Shown here piece by piece: positions 1 to 6,295 of a stretch of 10,753 nt of DNA. Made by a program: the position numbers and the translations under genes. Source of the DNA: Syntrophus sp. (in: bacteria) (GTDB lineage: Bacteria > Desulfobacterota > Syntrophia > Syntrophales > UBA5619); assembly GCA_013824905.1 (NCBI GenBank), contig PNOO01000064.1, positions 1 through 10,753 of the forward strand. Direction: 5' to 3'. The notes under the pieces are model-generated. The model was not told the DNA's origin. It searched no databases and saw only the letters and a program-made list of their open reading frames with translations. Numbering within the stretch: position 1 is the stretch's first letter; each line of letters starts with the position of its first letter.

Positions 1-113
1 ATAGGTTTGATGTAACCGATCGAACAGTTCAAGGCCTTCGCGATGCCGTATTCAGTCACCACATACCCGGCATCTCCGCGATTCCTTAACAACACACAAT
101 AACCCCTATATCA
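1..113 (-). pseudogene. Fragment resembling the C-terminal motif of an acetyl-CoA hydrolase/CoA-transferase (probable gene remnant, open at left edge)
   Basis: Translating the minus strand downward from a stop at 111-113 gives an open frame to the window edge. It contains NRGDAGYVVTEYGIAKAL (about 87 down to 34). This matches the conserved VTEYGIA segment of the acetyl-CoA hydrolase/4-hydroxybutyrate CoA-transferase C-terminal domain, and also residues 384-397 (NRESLDLIVTEYGI) of the intact homologue at 4129-6030. In the family about 390 residues precede this motif. Here only a stop and the terminator of the Nudix gene lie upstream, so the N-terminal part is absent. After the motif the expected RGKS-RERA-ALI continuation is not seen in this frame, and another frame is also open, which suggests decay. 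It could instead be the edge of a short unrelated ORF. The rest lies outside the window. Confidence 0.42.
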
Positions 114-123
114 TTCATCTGTC

Positions 124-160
124 AAGAAAAACCGGATTATGAATAGGAGCTTCAATCCGC
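124..160 (-). terminator. Probable rho-independent terminator after the Nudix gene
   Basis: Read on the minus strand, CGGATT (159-154) pairs with AATCCG (138-133). An inner GAA/TTC pairing and a 7-nt loop complete the hairpin, with a 2-nt bulge. The hairpin is followed at once by GTTTTTCTT. It starts 27 bases past the Nudix stop codon, where the yheT-nudix transcript would be expected to end. The stem is short, so strength is uncertain. Confidence 0.5.
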
Positions 161-186
161 AAATCAAGCACTGTGCGCGGGGGAGG

Positions 187-1062
187 TTACAACGACCTTC
201 CGCTCAGATAATCGGAGTGGAGCGCTCTTTGAACGATGCGACCTTTTCTCCAATCAGGAAGATGATAGTCCATTACGATCGATAGGAATTGGGTGAGAAT
301 ATTAAAGGTTGCTCCCCAGAGAATTTCTTCCCCACCATCCGGTTCACAGTGGATCAGGCATGGGGATTGGAACAATTTCTGGGCGCCTGATTCTGTTGGA
401 TCTGGTAACGAGAAGGTGTGACAGCCGATGAGATCTTCACGGTAGAACGAGGCCAGGGGAATTTCCACGATTCTTTCCACCTCGCTGTTCAGACGTAGTG
501 ATCCTGTCCCCTCTACGAACCCAGCAAGTGGAAAAATCGTGCGCCTGAAAAGAGTGAGGCTATACGTGGGGATCGGGCCGAGGAAGCGGACGCGGCAAGG
601 GGAAAGTCCGATTTCCTCCCAAGCTTCGCGCAAGGCGTTAGCAAGAAAAAGGGCCATGATTTTCCGGGCAGCCGGTTCCCGTTGTGAAGTATATGTGCGC
701 GCCGGGCCGCGGATGATCGGAAAGAAGCCATGGAGCAGCAGCGGTTGGAGCAGGCGGTCCAGAATCGGATGAACCATGCCTCCTGGACAACTCAGATCGC
801 CAGGTTGCGACACACGCGATGAGCGTTTGATCAGCTGAAACACGAACTGACCTTCTGACTGAGTGTCGGAGGAAAATTCGTGAAAGAGTAAGGGGAGCAG
901 AACCCCTGCCGCCTGATGCGGGGCTACGGTTTTTCCCGAAACCTTTATCTGTTCCATTGCTGAGGGGAAGTTAGAAGGATATGACCCAAGTCTGTCGATC
1001 GCCCGTGTCAGAAAATCCTTCCGACATCTGAAGAGTACGGGATCTACAGGCATAACACTCAT
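187..1062 (-). CDS. Nudix hydrolase, CoA-pyrophosphatase (NudL/UPF0035)-like, with an insertion in the Nudix region
   Basis: This 291-residue protein probably hydrolyses a nucleotide-diphosphate-linked compound, most likely CoA or its derivatives, to 3',5'-ADP and a phosphopantetheine product. The Nudix helix is REAWEEIGL (residues 145-153), carrying the metal-binding glutamates. Upstream, KRSSRVSQPGDLSCPGG (79-95) corresponds to the family pattern RS..L..H.GqvsFPGG of CoA pyrophosphatases. Near the C-terminus ILWGATFNIL (247-256) matches the family's IWG.T..IL element. About 49 residues separate the PGG from REAWEE, compared with about 20 normally, so a segment of roughly 30 residues (about 97-130, Leu- and Arg-rich) is inserted where the first Nudix glutamate would lie. 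The start ATG overlaps the stop of the upstream hydrolase (ATGA, 1059-1062), and an AAAAGGG ribosome site precedes it. A second in-frame ATG lies three codons later. The substrate is inferred. Confidence 0.82.
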   Translation of the reverse strand: MSVMPVDPVLFRCRKDFLTRAIDRLGSYPSNFPSAMEQIKVSGKTVAPHQAAGVLLPLLFHEFSSDTQSEGQFVFQLIKRSSRVSQPGDLSCPGGMVHPILDRLLQPLLLHGFFPIIRGPARTYTSQREPAARKIMALFLANALREAWEEIGLSPCRVRFLGPIPTYSLTLFRRTIFPLAGFVEGTGSLRLNSEVERIVEIPLASFYREDLIGCHTFSLPDPTESGAQKLFQSPCLIHCEPDGGEEILWGATFNILTQFLSIVMDYHLPDWRKGRIVQRALHSDYLSGRSL

Positions 1063-2036
1063 CCCTTTTCCCGATCATCTATGATGCTGGCAATAGCTCG
1101 TTCATACCAGCATCCTCGGGGAAACGGATCGAGAAAACCGCAATGTCCGCCGTATTTCTGAACTGAGAGTCGGAGATATCCATTACGGGGCAGACGGTGA
1201 AAATCATCTACAGCCATGAAAGGATCGTCATGAGATGTGAAGATCGAGACCCGCATGGGCAATTGTGAAAGGACATCTCCGGTCAAGGTATAACGGCGGA
1301 AGTAATCCATGTAATGTCCCCACTCAGTGTAATAAGGCATAATGGCTTCGGTCAGTCCCATGCAGGTGTTGTGGTGGAGGATGTCGTCAAAGTGATAGAG
1401 GTCGGGGAAGCAACGCTGTTTCTTCCTGAGCGATCTTTTCCACTTGGTGAGAAAGTAATGGCGATAGGCGGGAAGGCTGGCGTCAATGGCCAGAGTGGAT
1501 TTATAGGGATCCAAGGCAGGGCTAATGCAGAAGACTTCCTTTAAAGTGGAAATGGGAGTGAGGGACTGCCGGAGGGCGATACGGAGAGCGAAGTTACCTC
1601 CAAGCGAAAATCCTATAAGATAGCATGGTCCTGCAGGCAGCAGACGGGAGATATTCTCCAGCGCATAGTTGGTCTCTTCGATTAAGACGCCGTGGAAGAG
1701 TCCCGGATTTAGATGATGACTTTTCCCGTGGTCCCGCAGGTTGAGTCGGAAGACATCGTACCCCTGCCGGTAAAAAAAACGCCCAGTAGAGAGGATATAG
1801 GTGGAACTGGAACTTCCTTCCCAGCCATGCAGGAGGATGATCAACCCTTTTGCCTGTCGAACAAGCTGTCGGGAATGATAACCCAACAGGCGCACACCGG
1901 ATCCGGCATCAACGAGCACCTCCTCAGAGACGTCGTTCATCTCGTTTTTTCCTAAGGCCCGAATTGTTAAACTGCCGAAGATGGTTTGAAGGTGGGGATT
2001 TCTGGCCCACACTGCCGGTATGAATGGTTCTTCCAT
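1059..2036 (-). CDS. Alpha/beta hydrolase of the YheT family (COG0429)
   Basis: This is a 325-residue serine hydrolase of the YheT/UPF0017 group, typically cytoplasmic or membrane-associated esterase-like proteins of poorly defined substrate. The family hallmark ARNPHLQTIFGSL is at residues 11-23. The oxyanion-type HGWEG is at 70-74, and RLNLRDHGKSHHL with GLFHG at 97-116. The nucleophile elbow GFSLGG has Ser144. The acid is probably Asp270 or Asp271 (SHDDPF), and the base His298 (GGHCGF). The ATG at 2036 is chosen because it begins at the family N-terminus and has an AGAGGG site 7-8 bases upstream. The frame stays open to an ATG at 2132, but those 32 extra codons read through the terminator hairpin and into the tRNA-Met gene, so that longer start is an artefact. 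The stop overlaps the Nudix start (ATGA), so the two are translationally coupled. No separate promoter is evident, and transcription may come from readthrough of the tRNA unit. Confidence 0.9.
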   Translation of the reverse strand: MEEPFIPAVWARNPHLQTIFGSLTIRALGKNEMNDVSEEVLVDAGSGVRLLGYHSRQLVRQAKGLIILLHGWEGSSSSTYILSTGRFFYRQGYDVFRLNLRDHGKSHHLNPGLFHGVLIEETNYALENISRLLPAGPCYLIGFSLGGNFALRIALRQSLTPISTLKEVFCISPALDPYKSTLAIDASLPAYRHYFLTKWKRSLRKKQRCFPDLYHFDDILHHNTCMGLTEAIMPYYTEWGHYMDYFRRYTLTGDVLSQLPMRVSIFTSHDDPFMAVDDFHRLPRNGYLRLSVQKYGGHCGFLDPFPRGCWYERAIASIIDDREKG

Positions 2037-2056
2037 GTTTTTGCCCTCTGTGGCGG

Positions 2057-2096
2057 TTACACAAAAGCCCGGTTTGGAAACCGGGCTTTTGTGTAA
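2057..2096 (-). terminator. Strong hairpin terminator between tRNA-Met and yheT-like gene
   Basis: A perfect inverted repeat with 19-bp arms (2057-2075 and 2078-2096) and only two bases between them; in practice the loop would be TTTCCAAA. The GC-rich core AGCCCGG/CCGGGCT is flanked by AAAA and TTTT, giving the usual stem-plus-T-tract in both directions. It lies 4 bases past the tRNA 3' end and 20 bases before the hydrolase start codon. It therefore both ends the tRNA transcript and sits in the leader of any mRNA for the hydrolase. Confidence 0.82.
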
Positions 2097-2099
2097 AAC

Positions 2100-2176
2100 T
2101 GGTGGCGGTGCAGGGAATCGAACCCCGGACACTACGGATATGAGCCGTATGCTCTAACCGGCTGAGCTACACCGCC
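2100..2176 (-). tRNA. tRNA-Met (anticodon CAU), elongator type
   Basis: A complete 77-nt cloverleaf on the minus strand. The acceptor stem GGCGGTG (2176-2170) pairs with CACCGCC (2110-2104), followed by discriminator A and an encoded CCA (2102-2100). The D arm is GCTC/GAGC. The anticodon stem TACGG/CCGTA closes the loop CTCATAT, giving anticodon CAU. The T arm GGGG-TTCGATT-CCCT carries the invariant TTCRA. The fully paired first acceptor pair (G-C) excludes an initiator tRNA, which has an unpaired position 1. CAU is also used by tRNA-Ile2 (lysidine-modified). The TACGG-CTCATAT-CCGTA arm resembles elongator tRNA-Met, for instance that of B. subtilis, so Met is preferred. Confidence 0.95.
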
Positions 2177-2241
2177 TGCGTCTTTTTGGGCGCCTCATCG
2201 CACCGCTTATACGGTTTATCGCTGTTGAGAGCCCTTATTTT

Positions 2242-2268
2242 TTTATAACAATATTTCCAAATTGTCAA
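2242..2268 (-). promoter_or_regulatory. Probable sigma70-type promoter for tRNA-Met
   Basis: On the minus strand a perfect TTGACA (2268-2263) is followed after 15 bases by TATAAA (2247-2242). A 17-base spacing would use TAAAAA instead. Start of transcription would fall about 60 bases before the mature tRNA 5' end. The -35 box begins 5 bases past the stop codon of the upstream FG-GAP gene. Confidence 0.55.
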
Positions 2269-2273
2269 TCTTT

Positions 2274-3974
2274 CTATTGGCCTTTCAGGGAGTAGGAAAC
2301 GACAACGCTTCTGCCCTTTGTAGATCCGCCCGCGGCTAAGACCAGGGCAAGGACAACCTCATTCTCTCCATCATTATCGATATCTTTGAACTGGTAATCC
2401 GCGACATAGCCGCTGATCTTTTTAGTCCGCCAGTTTTCGACCATTCCCATCCCATCCCACTCCAGATTATAGACCTCCGCAGAGGTGAAGAACTTTATGC
2501 GTTGGAACATACGTGCAGCAGTGGAGATGTTCTTGACGATGATGATCTCCCGCTTGCCGTCCTTGTTCGTATCATAAGTAACAATCCGAAGATTGATATA
2601 GGTGATCACATTGTCATTTTCGGATATTTCCTTCCTGCCTTCGTTTATGGGATCAATATAGGTATTACTCCCGCCGAAGACGTCTTCGCTCTTCCAGAGC
2701 AACTCTTGATTGCCGCCGAAAATGGTGACTTTGGAGAGGGGTTTGTCGGTCTGCTCGAAGATATTCAGATAATCATCTTGGTTAAGCACGATGACCTTAT
2801 CCGTTCCACCTGATCCAAGTTTGTCCAAGGTGAGTCCATAGACTGAAAGACCTTCCGGTATTCGCATTTTCTGCCCTTCACGATATTCCCCGCCCTGCCA
2901 TCGGATTTCATAAATGGGGGTATCAAAAGGCTTCTCCACACCCCTTCTTTGTCCTAAGAGTAACGGTATGCCCGATGCATTATCGATGACCCTCATAAAC
3001 CAGCGGAGGTTGGAGGCGATGGTGACGAATTTCCCGTTACGGAACTCGATAATGAAAGAATCGACAATCCCGCCGGTGTAATTCGAAACGATGATCTCCT
3101 TAATGCCGTTCCCGTTGATATCCGCCACGTCAACACTGATATAGTTTTCATACGAACTTCCCGTAATCTGCTGGATCAGTTTGAACTCACTTCCCTTTTT
3201 CTGGTAAATGAAGACGGTGTGCGAATCAATAATCACTGTTTCATTAAGCCCATCCCCATTGACATCCCCGATATCCATGCCTTTAAATTCGTTAGAAAAC
3301 TGCTGGCTTTTCCAGAAACTCTTACTGTCGATAGGTTGGGCGGCATTGATGAAATCGGGATTGATCGACGCGGTGAATGTTCCCTTCTTACTGCTTTTCA
3401 TTCCAGAGATGATCTCCGCCTCGCGTACGGTCTGGGTCGGCTGTTGGGAAGAAACAACGGTCTCCTTTGGGACTGGCAAAGTCCCAGCAGTTGGCGAGGG
3501 CGTACCAACAATATAGACTTCGATCTTCCGGGCAAAATCATTGATCTTCGGGATCACCTCATCCATATTCTGAATCTGGGCTACAATCGCCACTACCGCT
3601 TTGTAGGCGGAAATATCAACCAACTTACCGTCGATACTCAGGCTGTTGCCGATCTTGGTAATGCTTCCCCAGACCACGAAGTCTGCATTGAGTTTTTTCC
3701 CAAGGTTGTAAATATCGGCCACGGTAAGTTCTTTCCCGCCTGTCTCCTTCAGGGCGGTCAGTATGGCGTCCGGGCTGATAACCTCTATCTTTTCACTTAC
3801 AGAGATGCGCGAGGAGAGAATATCGCCGATACCACGTCGGACATACTCGATGTTTTCAGCGCTGTGGACAGAAAAAGGCAGGACGGCGACACTGTTTTTC
3901 TCTTTTGCCCATAATGATGGGGCCGCAAAGATAACACATATAAGGCAGACGAGCCACTTGCAGGAATTCTTCAT
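2274..3974 (-). CDS. Exported protein with TolB/FlgO-like N-terminal domain and FG-GAP/VCBS repeats
   Basis: 566 residues with a Sec signal peptide: Lys residues, a hydrophobic core LVCLICVIFAAPS, and a likely cleavage after LWA at residue 23. Residues about 27-155 (VAVLPFSVHSAENIEYVRRG, then GDILSSRI, LGKKLNADFVVWGSI at 91-105) look like the TolB N-terminal/FlgO-type domain, which is seen in envelope proteins. A Pro/Thr/Gln-rich linker (156-190) follows. The C-terminal part carries four calcium-binding EF-loop repeats of FG-GAP type: DVNGDGLNE (237-245), DINGNGIKE (285-293), DTNKDGKRE (468-476) and DIDNDGENE (531-539). A degenerate one lies near 383-393 (LDKLGSGGTDK). They probably form a beta-propeller in the periplasm or at the outer membrane. 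GGGGG about 8 bases upstream serves as ribosome site. It follows the CoA-transferase/GNAT gene by 154 bp and no clear promoter is seen between them. The precise function is unknown. Confidence 0.82.
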   Translation of the reverse strand: MKNSCKWLVCLICVIFAAPSLWAKEKNSVAVLPFSVHSAENIEYVRRGIGDILSSRISVSEKIEVISPDAILTALKETGGKELTVADIYNLGKKLNADFVVWGSITKIGNSLSIDGKLVDISAYKAVVAIVAQIQNMDEVIPKINDFARKIEVYIVGTPSPTAGTLPVPKETVVSSQQPTQTVREAEIISGMKSSKKGTFTASINPDFINAAQPIDSKSFWKSQQFSNEFKGMDIGDVNGDGLNETVIIDSHTVFIYQKKGSEFKLIQQITGSSYENYISVDVADINGNGIKEIIVSNYTGGIVDSFIIEFRNGKFVTIASNLRWFMRVIDNASGIPLLLGQRRGVEKPFDTPIYEIRWQGGEYREGQKMRIPEGLSVYGLTLDKLGSGGTDKVIVLNQDDYLNIFEQTDKPLSKVTIFGGNQELLWKSEDVFGGSNTYIDPINEGRKEISENDNVITYINLRIVTYDTNKDGKREIIIVKNISTAARMFQRIKFFTSAEVYNLEWDGMGMVENWRTKKISGYVADYQFKDIDNDGENEVVLALVLAAGGSTKGRSVVVSYSLKGQ

Positions 3975-4128
3975 TCTTTTTCCCCCGATCCGAAATCAAA
4001 GTAAAACGGTTATTATCGCAACATCTAACATGTCACATCGGAGAATTCAACATGGATTTGGGTAATGCGGGAAGGTAGCATGCATCCTTGCGGCATTCCT
4101 TCAATGGAATCCCTGAGATTATGAAGGA

Positions 4129-6030
4129 TTAAGGATTTATGGTTGTCGGATGCGCAGGCGGTTCTCCGGGGTCGGTGAAGGGGATAGTGAGGTTATAGAT
4201 CCCGGATTCCATGACTGCACGGATTGGAAAGGACGCCTTTTCAAAGACTTTGAGCATGGCTTTGTTGTCGGCAATCACGTCCGCTGTAAACCATTCAATT
4301 CCTTGCTCGCGGGCGGCTCGGATCAACATTTCGAACAGGAATGAGGCGATACCCCGGCCCTGGTAGTTTTCATCGACGACGAAAGCCACATCGGCGAGGG
4401 GGAGGTTGTGGTGACGAACGTAACGACCTTCCGCGATGATCCGTTCCGATCCCGATAGATCGATGGTTCCGACAAGGGACATAATTCGTTGGTAATCGAT
4501 ATTGACGTACTCCTGCATCTTGCGGTGGGGCATGGTCTTTATTGGGCTGAAGTAACGATAGTAGACTGAGGTGTCGGAAAAACGGTAAAAGAGCCTCCGC
4601 ATCTCTTCTTCATCGGAGGGTTTGATGGCGCGAAATTTCACAATCAGGGCTCCTTTGAAAGTGTGAGTGTAAACCTGCTTTTCCGGATAGAGCGAGCCGG
4701 AGTCCGATAGATAGATTTGATCCGCATAGAGGATATTGGCCTTTGCCGCCTTACGAATCAAGTCAGCCCGATCATCCGGATGGGCGATGTCAATCAGAGC
4801 CTGGGCGCGCTCACGCACGGTCCTGCCGGTCATCGAGGAGATCCCGTATTCCGTGACGATAAGATCGAGAGATTCGCGGTTGGTGAACTGATTGGGGAAC
4901 TCCTCCACAGAGAGCAGGATGTTGGATTGCCCTTTCAAGTTGCGGCTGGGAAGGGCGAAAACAGTCCGTCCCCAGCGAGAATGTTCGGCTCCGGCAAAGA
5001 ATTCCTGGGCATGTCCCGGACCTGGTGTGACATTACCTTTGCCTATGTGCAGGGCGATACCGCCTGTCAGATCGACTTTCCTCGCAGGGAGGATAGCGAT
5101 CATCCTGTCGTTGAGACTTATCCGTTGATGATCGGAGACGACATCGATCCCCTGGAACTCAACCAGGGGATTTCGATGCAGCCACCGCATCAGTTCGGGT
5201 GTTCCCTGCGCGTAGGCAGTTAGAGATTTATCGCGGAAATGATCCTTCCTTCTATTGGTTACCGCGCCACATTTGATCAGGTCCATGAGCGGATCGGTAA
5301 AGAAATAGGTATGCACACCGAGATGGCGTTTATGAGCCAGATGTCGGCCCAACGCCTCGAAGAGGGCGCCGGAGTAAAAGGCGATACAACTGCCGTCTTC
5401 TACTATGGAGGCGACATTGGCAGCGACCCGGTCGATGACATCATCTACCGGCCAACGGGGAAAGTAGATTGGCGGTTCAGTGGCCCGTATCAGGTAATCG
5501 AAATCATCAACATGGACGAATGTGTTGCCCATCGTTCGAGGAGCGAGGCTGTTGATTTCACCGACCACGAGAGAGGCCCGCTCCATGGCGTATTTGGCCA
5601 CGTCCACCGATACCCCGAGACTGGCATAACCTGCCCTATCCGGAGGAGTGATCTGGACGAAAGCAACGTCCACGCGGATCACTCCAGACTCGACCAATTT
5701 CGGAATCTGAGAAAATCGACAGGGGACCATATCGACAGAACCGGAGGTGATTGCCTCACTGGCGAGCCAACCTGCAAAGAAGGTCTTAAGGCGGAATTTA
5801 TGGTCGCCAGCGGTATTTTTAAATGAGATGACGTCGCCGAGACTGACGATTTGAATCAGTTCGAGATCGGTCAGATTGCTCATCTCCGACGTCATGAGCT
5901 TCTTTAAAATGGTTCTCGGTTCGGCCACACCTGTTCCGAGGAAGATACTCATTCCCGGTTCAATCTTAGAGAGAAAAGCCTCGGGGGCTACCACTCGCTT
6001 TTCCCATCCGGAATCGACATCGTCAAACAT
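4129..6030 (-). CDS. CoA-transferase-like (acetyl-CoA hydrolase/4-hydroxybutyrate CoA-transferase fold) fused to a GNAT acetyltransferase
   Basis: A 633-residue two-domain protein. Residues about 10-455 align throughout with the acetyl-CoA hydrolase/4-hydroxybutyrate CoA-transferase family: FLGTGVAEP at 30-38, GNTFVHVDDFD at 168-178, the region 205-260, NPLVEF at 287-292, KVDLTG at 318-323, and LIVTEYGISSMTGRTVRERA at 390-409. Residues about 465-620 form a GNAT domain with the acetyl-CoA loop YQGRGIA (556-562). The segment FSDTSVYYRYF (484-494) resembles the GNAT part of Pat-type protein lysine acetyltransferases. The CoA-transferase domain appears altered at the active site. HTEMFSDG of the family is HTYFFTDP here (240-247), so Tyr242 replaces the catalytic Glu. 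The GIGAIP loop is YSGALF (219-224), and the YSGVGGQ loop is TPGPGHA. A standard transferase reaction is therefore doubtful; an acyl-CoA-sensing role with GNAT output is an inference. ATG start with GAGG upstream. Confidence 0.85.
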   Translation of the reverse strand: MFDDVDSGWEKRVVAPEAFLSKIEPGMSIFLGTGVAEPRTILKKLMTSEMSNLTDLELIQIVSLGDVISFKNTAGDHKFRLKTFFAGWLASEAITSGSVDMVPCRFSQIPKLVESGVIRVDVAFVQITPPDRAGYASLGVSVDVAKYAMERASLVVGEINSLAPRTMGNTFVHVDDFDYLIRATEPPIYFPRWPVDDVIDRVAANVASIVEDGSCIAFYSGALFEALGRHLAHKRHLGVHTYFFTDPLMDLIKCGAVTNRRKDHFRDKSLTAYAQGTPELMRWLHRNPLVEFQGIDVVSDHQRISLNDRMIAILPARKVDLTGGIALHIGKGNVTPGPGHAQEFFAGAEHSRWGRTVFALPSRNLKGQSNILLSVEEFPNQFTNRESLDLIVTEYGISSMTGRTVRERAQALIDIAHPDDRADLIRKAAKANILYADQIYLSDSGSLYPEKQVYTHTFKGALIVKFRAIKPSDEEEMRRLFYRFSDTSVYYRYFSPIKTMPHRKMQEYVNIDYQRIMSLVGTIDLSGSERIIAEGRYVRHHNLPLADVAFVVDENYQGRGIASFLFEMLIRAAREQGIEWFTADVIADNKAMLKVFEKASFPIRAVMESGIYNLTIPFTDPGEPPAHPTTINP

Positions 6031-6080
6031 CCTGCGACCTCGTTTTTACTTTCTTTGGTGTCATTGAGATCATATATAAA

Positions 6081-6109
6081 AAAATACGGTGAGAGGTTAA
6101 ATTTGTCAA
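6081..6109 (-). promoter_or_regulatory. Promoter for the CoA-transferase/GNAT gene
   Basis: On the minus strand a perfect TTGACA (6109-6104) is followed by 17 bases and TATTTT (6086-6081). A further AT-rich TATATATG follows just downstream. Transcription would begin about 40-45 bases before the ATG at 6030. Confidence 0.6.
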
Positions 6110-6165
6110 TATTTTAAATAAGAATTCCCGACAAAGCAAGTCGCCTTTCCCGCAGTGTAAAATCC

Positions 6166-6194
6166 TTGACTCCCATCCTCAGTCATAATACATT
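6166..6194 (+). promoter_or_regulatory. Promoter for purB
   Basis: TTGACT (6166-6171), 17 bases, then TACATT (6189-6194): five and four matches to the sigma70 consensus. This implies a leader of about 95 bases before the GTG start at 6296. The leader holds only a weak 5-bp hairpin (ATGTG-GGCA-CACAT, 6256-6269). I see no PurR box or purine riboswitch core. The rest of the 265-bp divergent region (6031-6295) contains no coding sequence I can support. Confidence 0.5.
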
Positions 6195-6295
6195 GCATTC
6201 GCTGTATGGGATTATCAGGCTATTCGGGCTTTATCAGAAAATAAAACAGGGATTCATGTGGGCACACATTGCGTGAAGATGGATAGGAGGAAACA

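Noticed and set aside
2037..2132. In-frame N-terminal extension of the YheT-like hydrolase from an ATG at 2132
   Set aside because: It translates the terminator hairpin and the 3' part of tRNA-Met. The peptide SGVRFPAPPP is the usual product of reading a tRNA T-arm and acceptor as protein. The ATG at 2036 has a ribosome site and begins at the family N-terminus.
3219..3914. 231-codon plus-strand open frame opposite the FG-GAP gene
   Set aside because: It lies wholly antisense to a gene with a signal peptide and conserved repeats. Its translation shows no recognisable motif and looks like a mirror frame of the real gene.
5239..5826. 195-codon plus-strand open frame opposite the CoA-transferase/GNAT gene
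   Set aside because: It is antisense to strongly conserved family motifs and has no domain of its own.
6256..6276. Tiny six-codon leader ORF (MWAHIA) and a 5-bp hairpin upstream of purB
   Set aside because: It has no convincing ribosome site and its codons suggest no attenuation logic. The hairpin is too weak to call a regulatory element.
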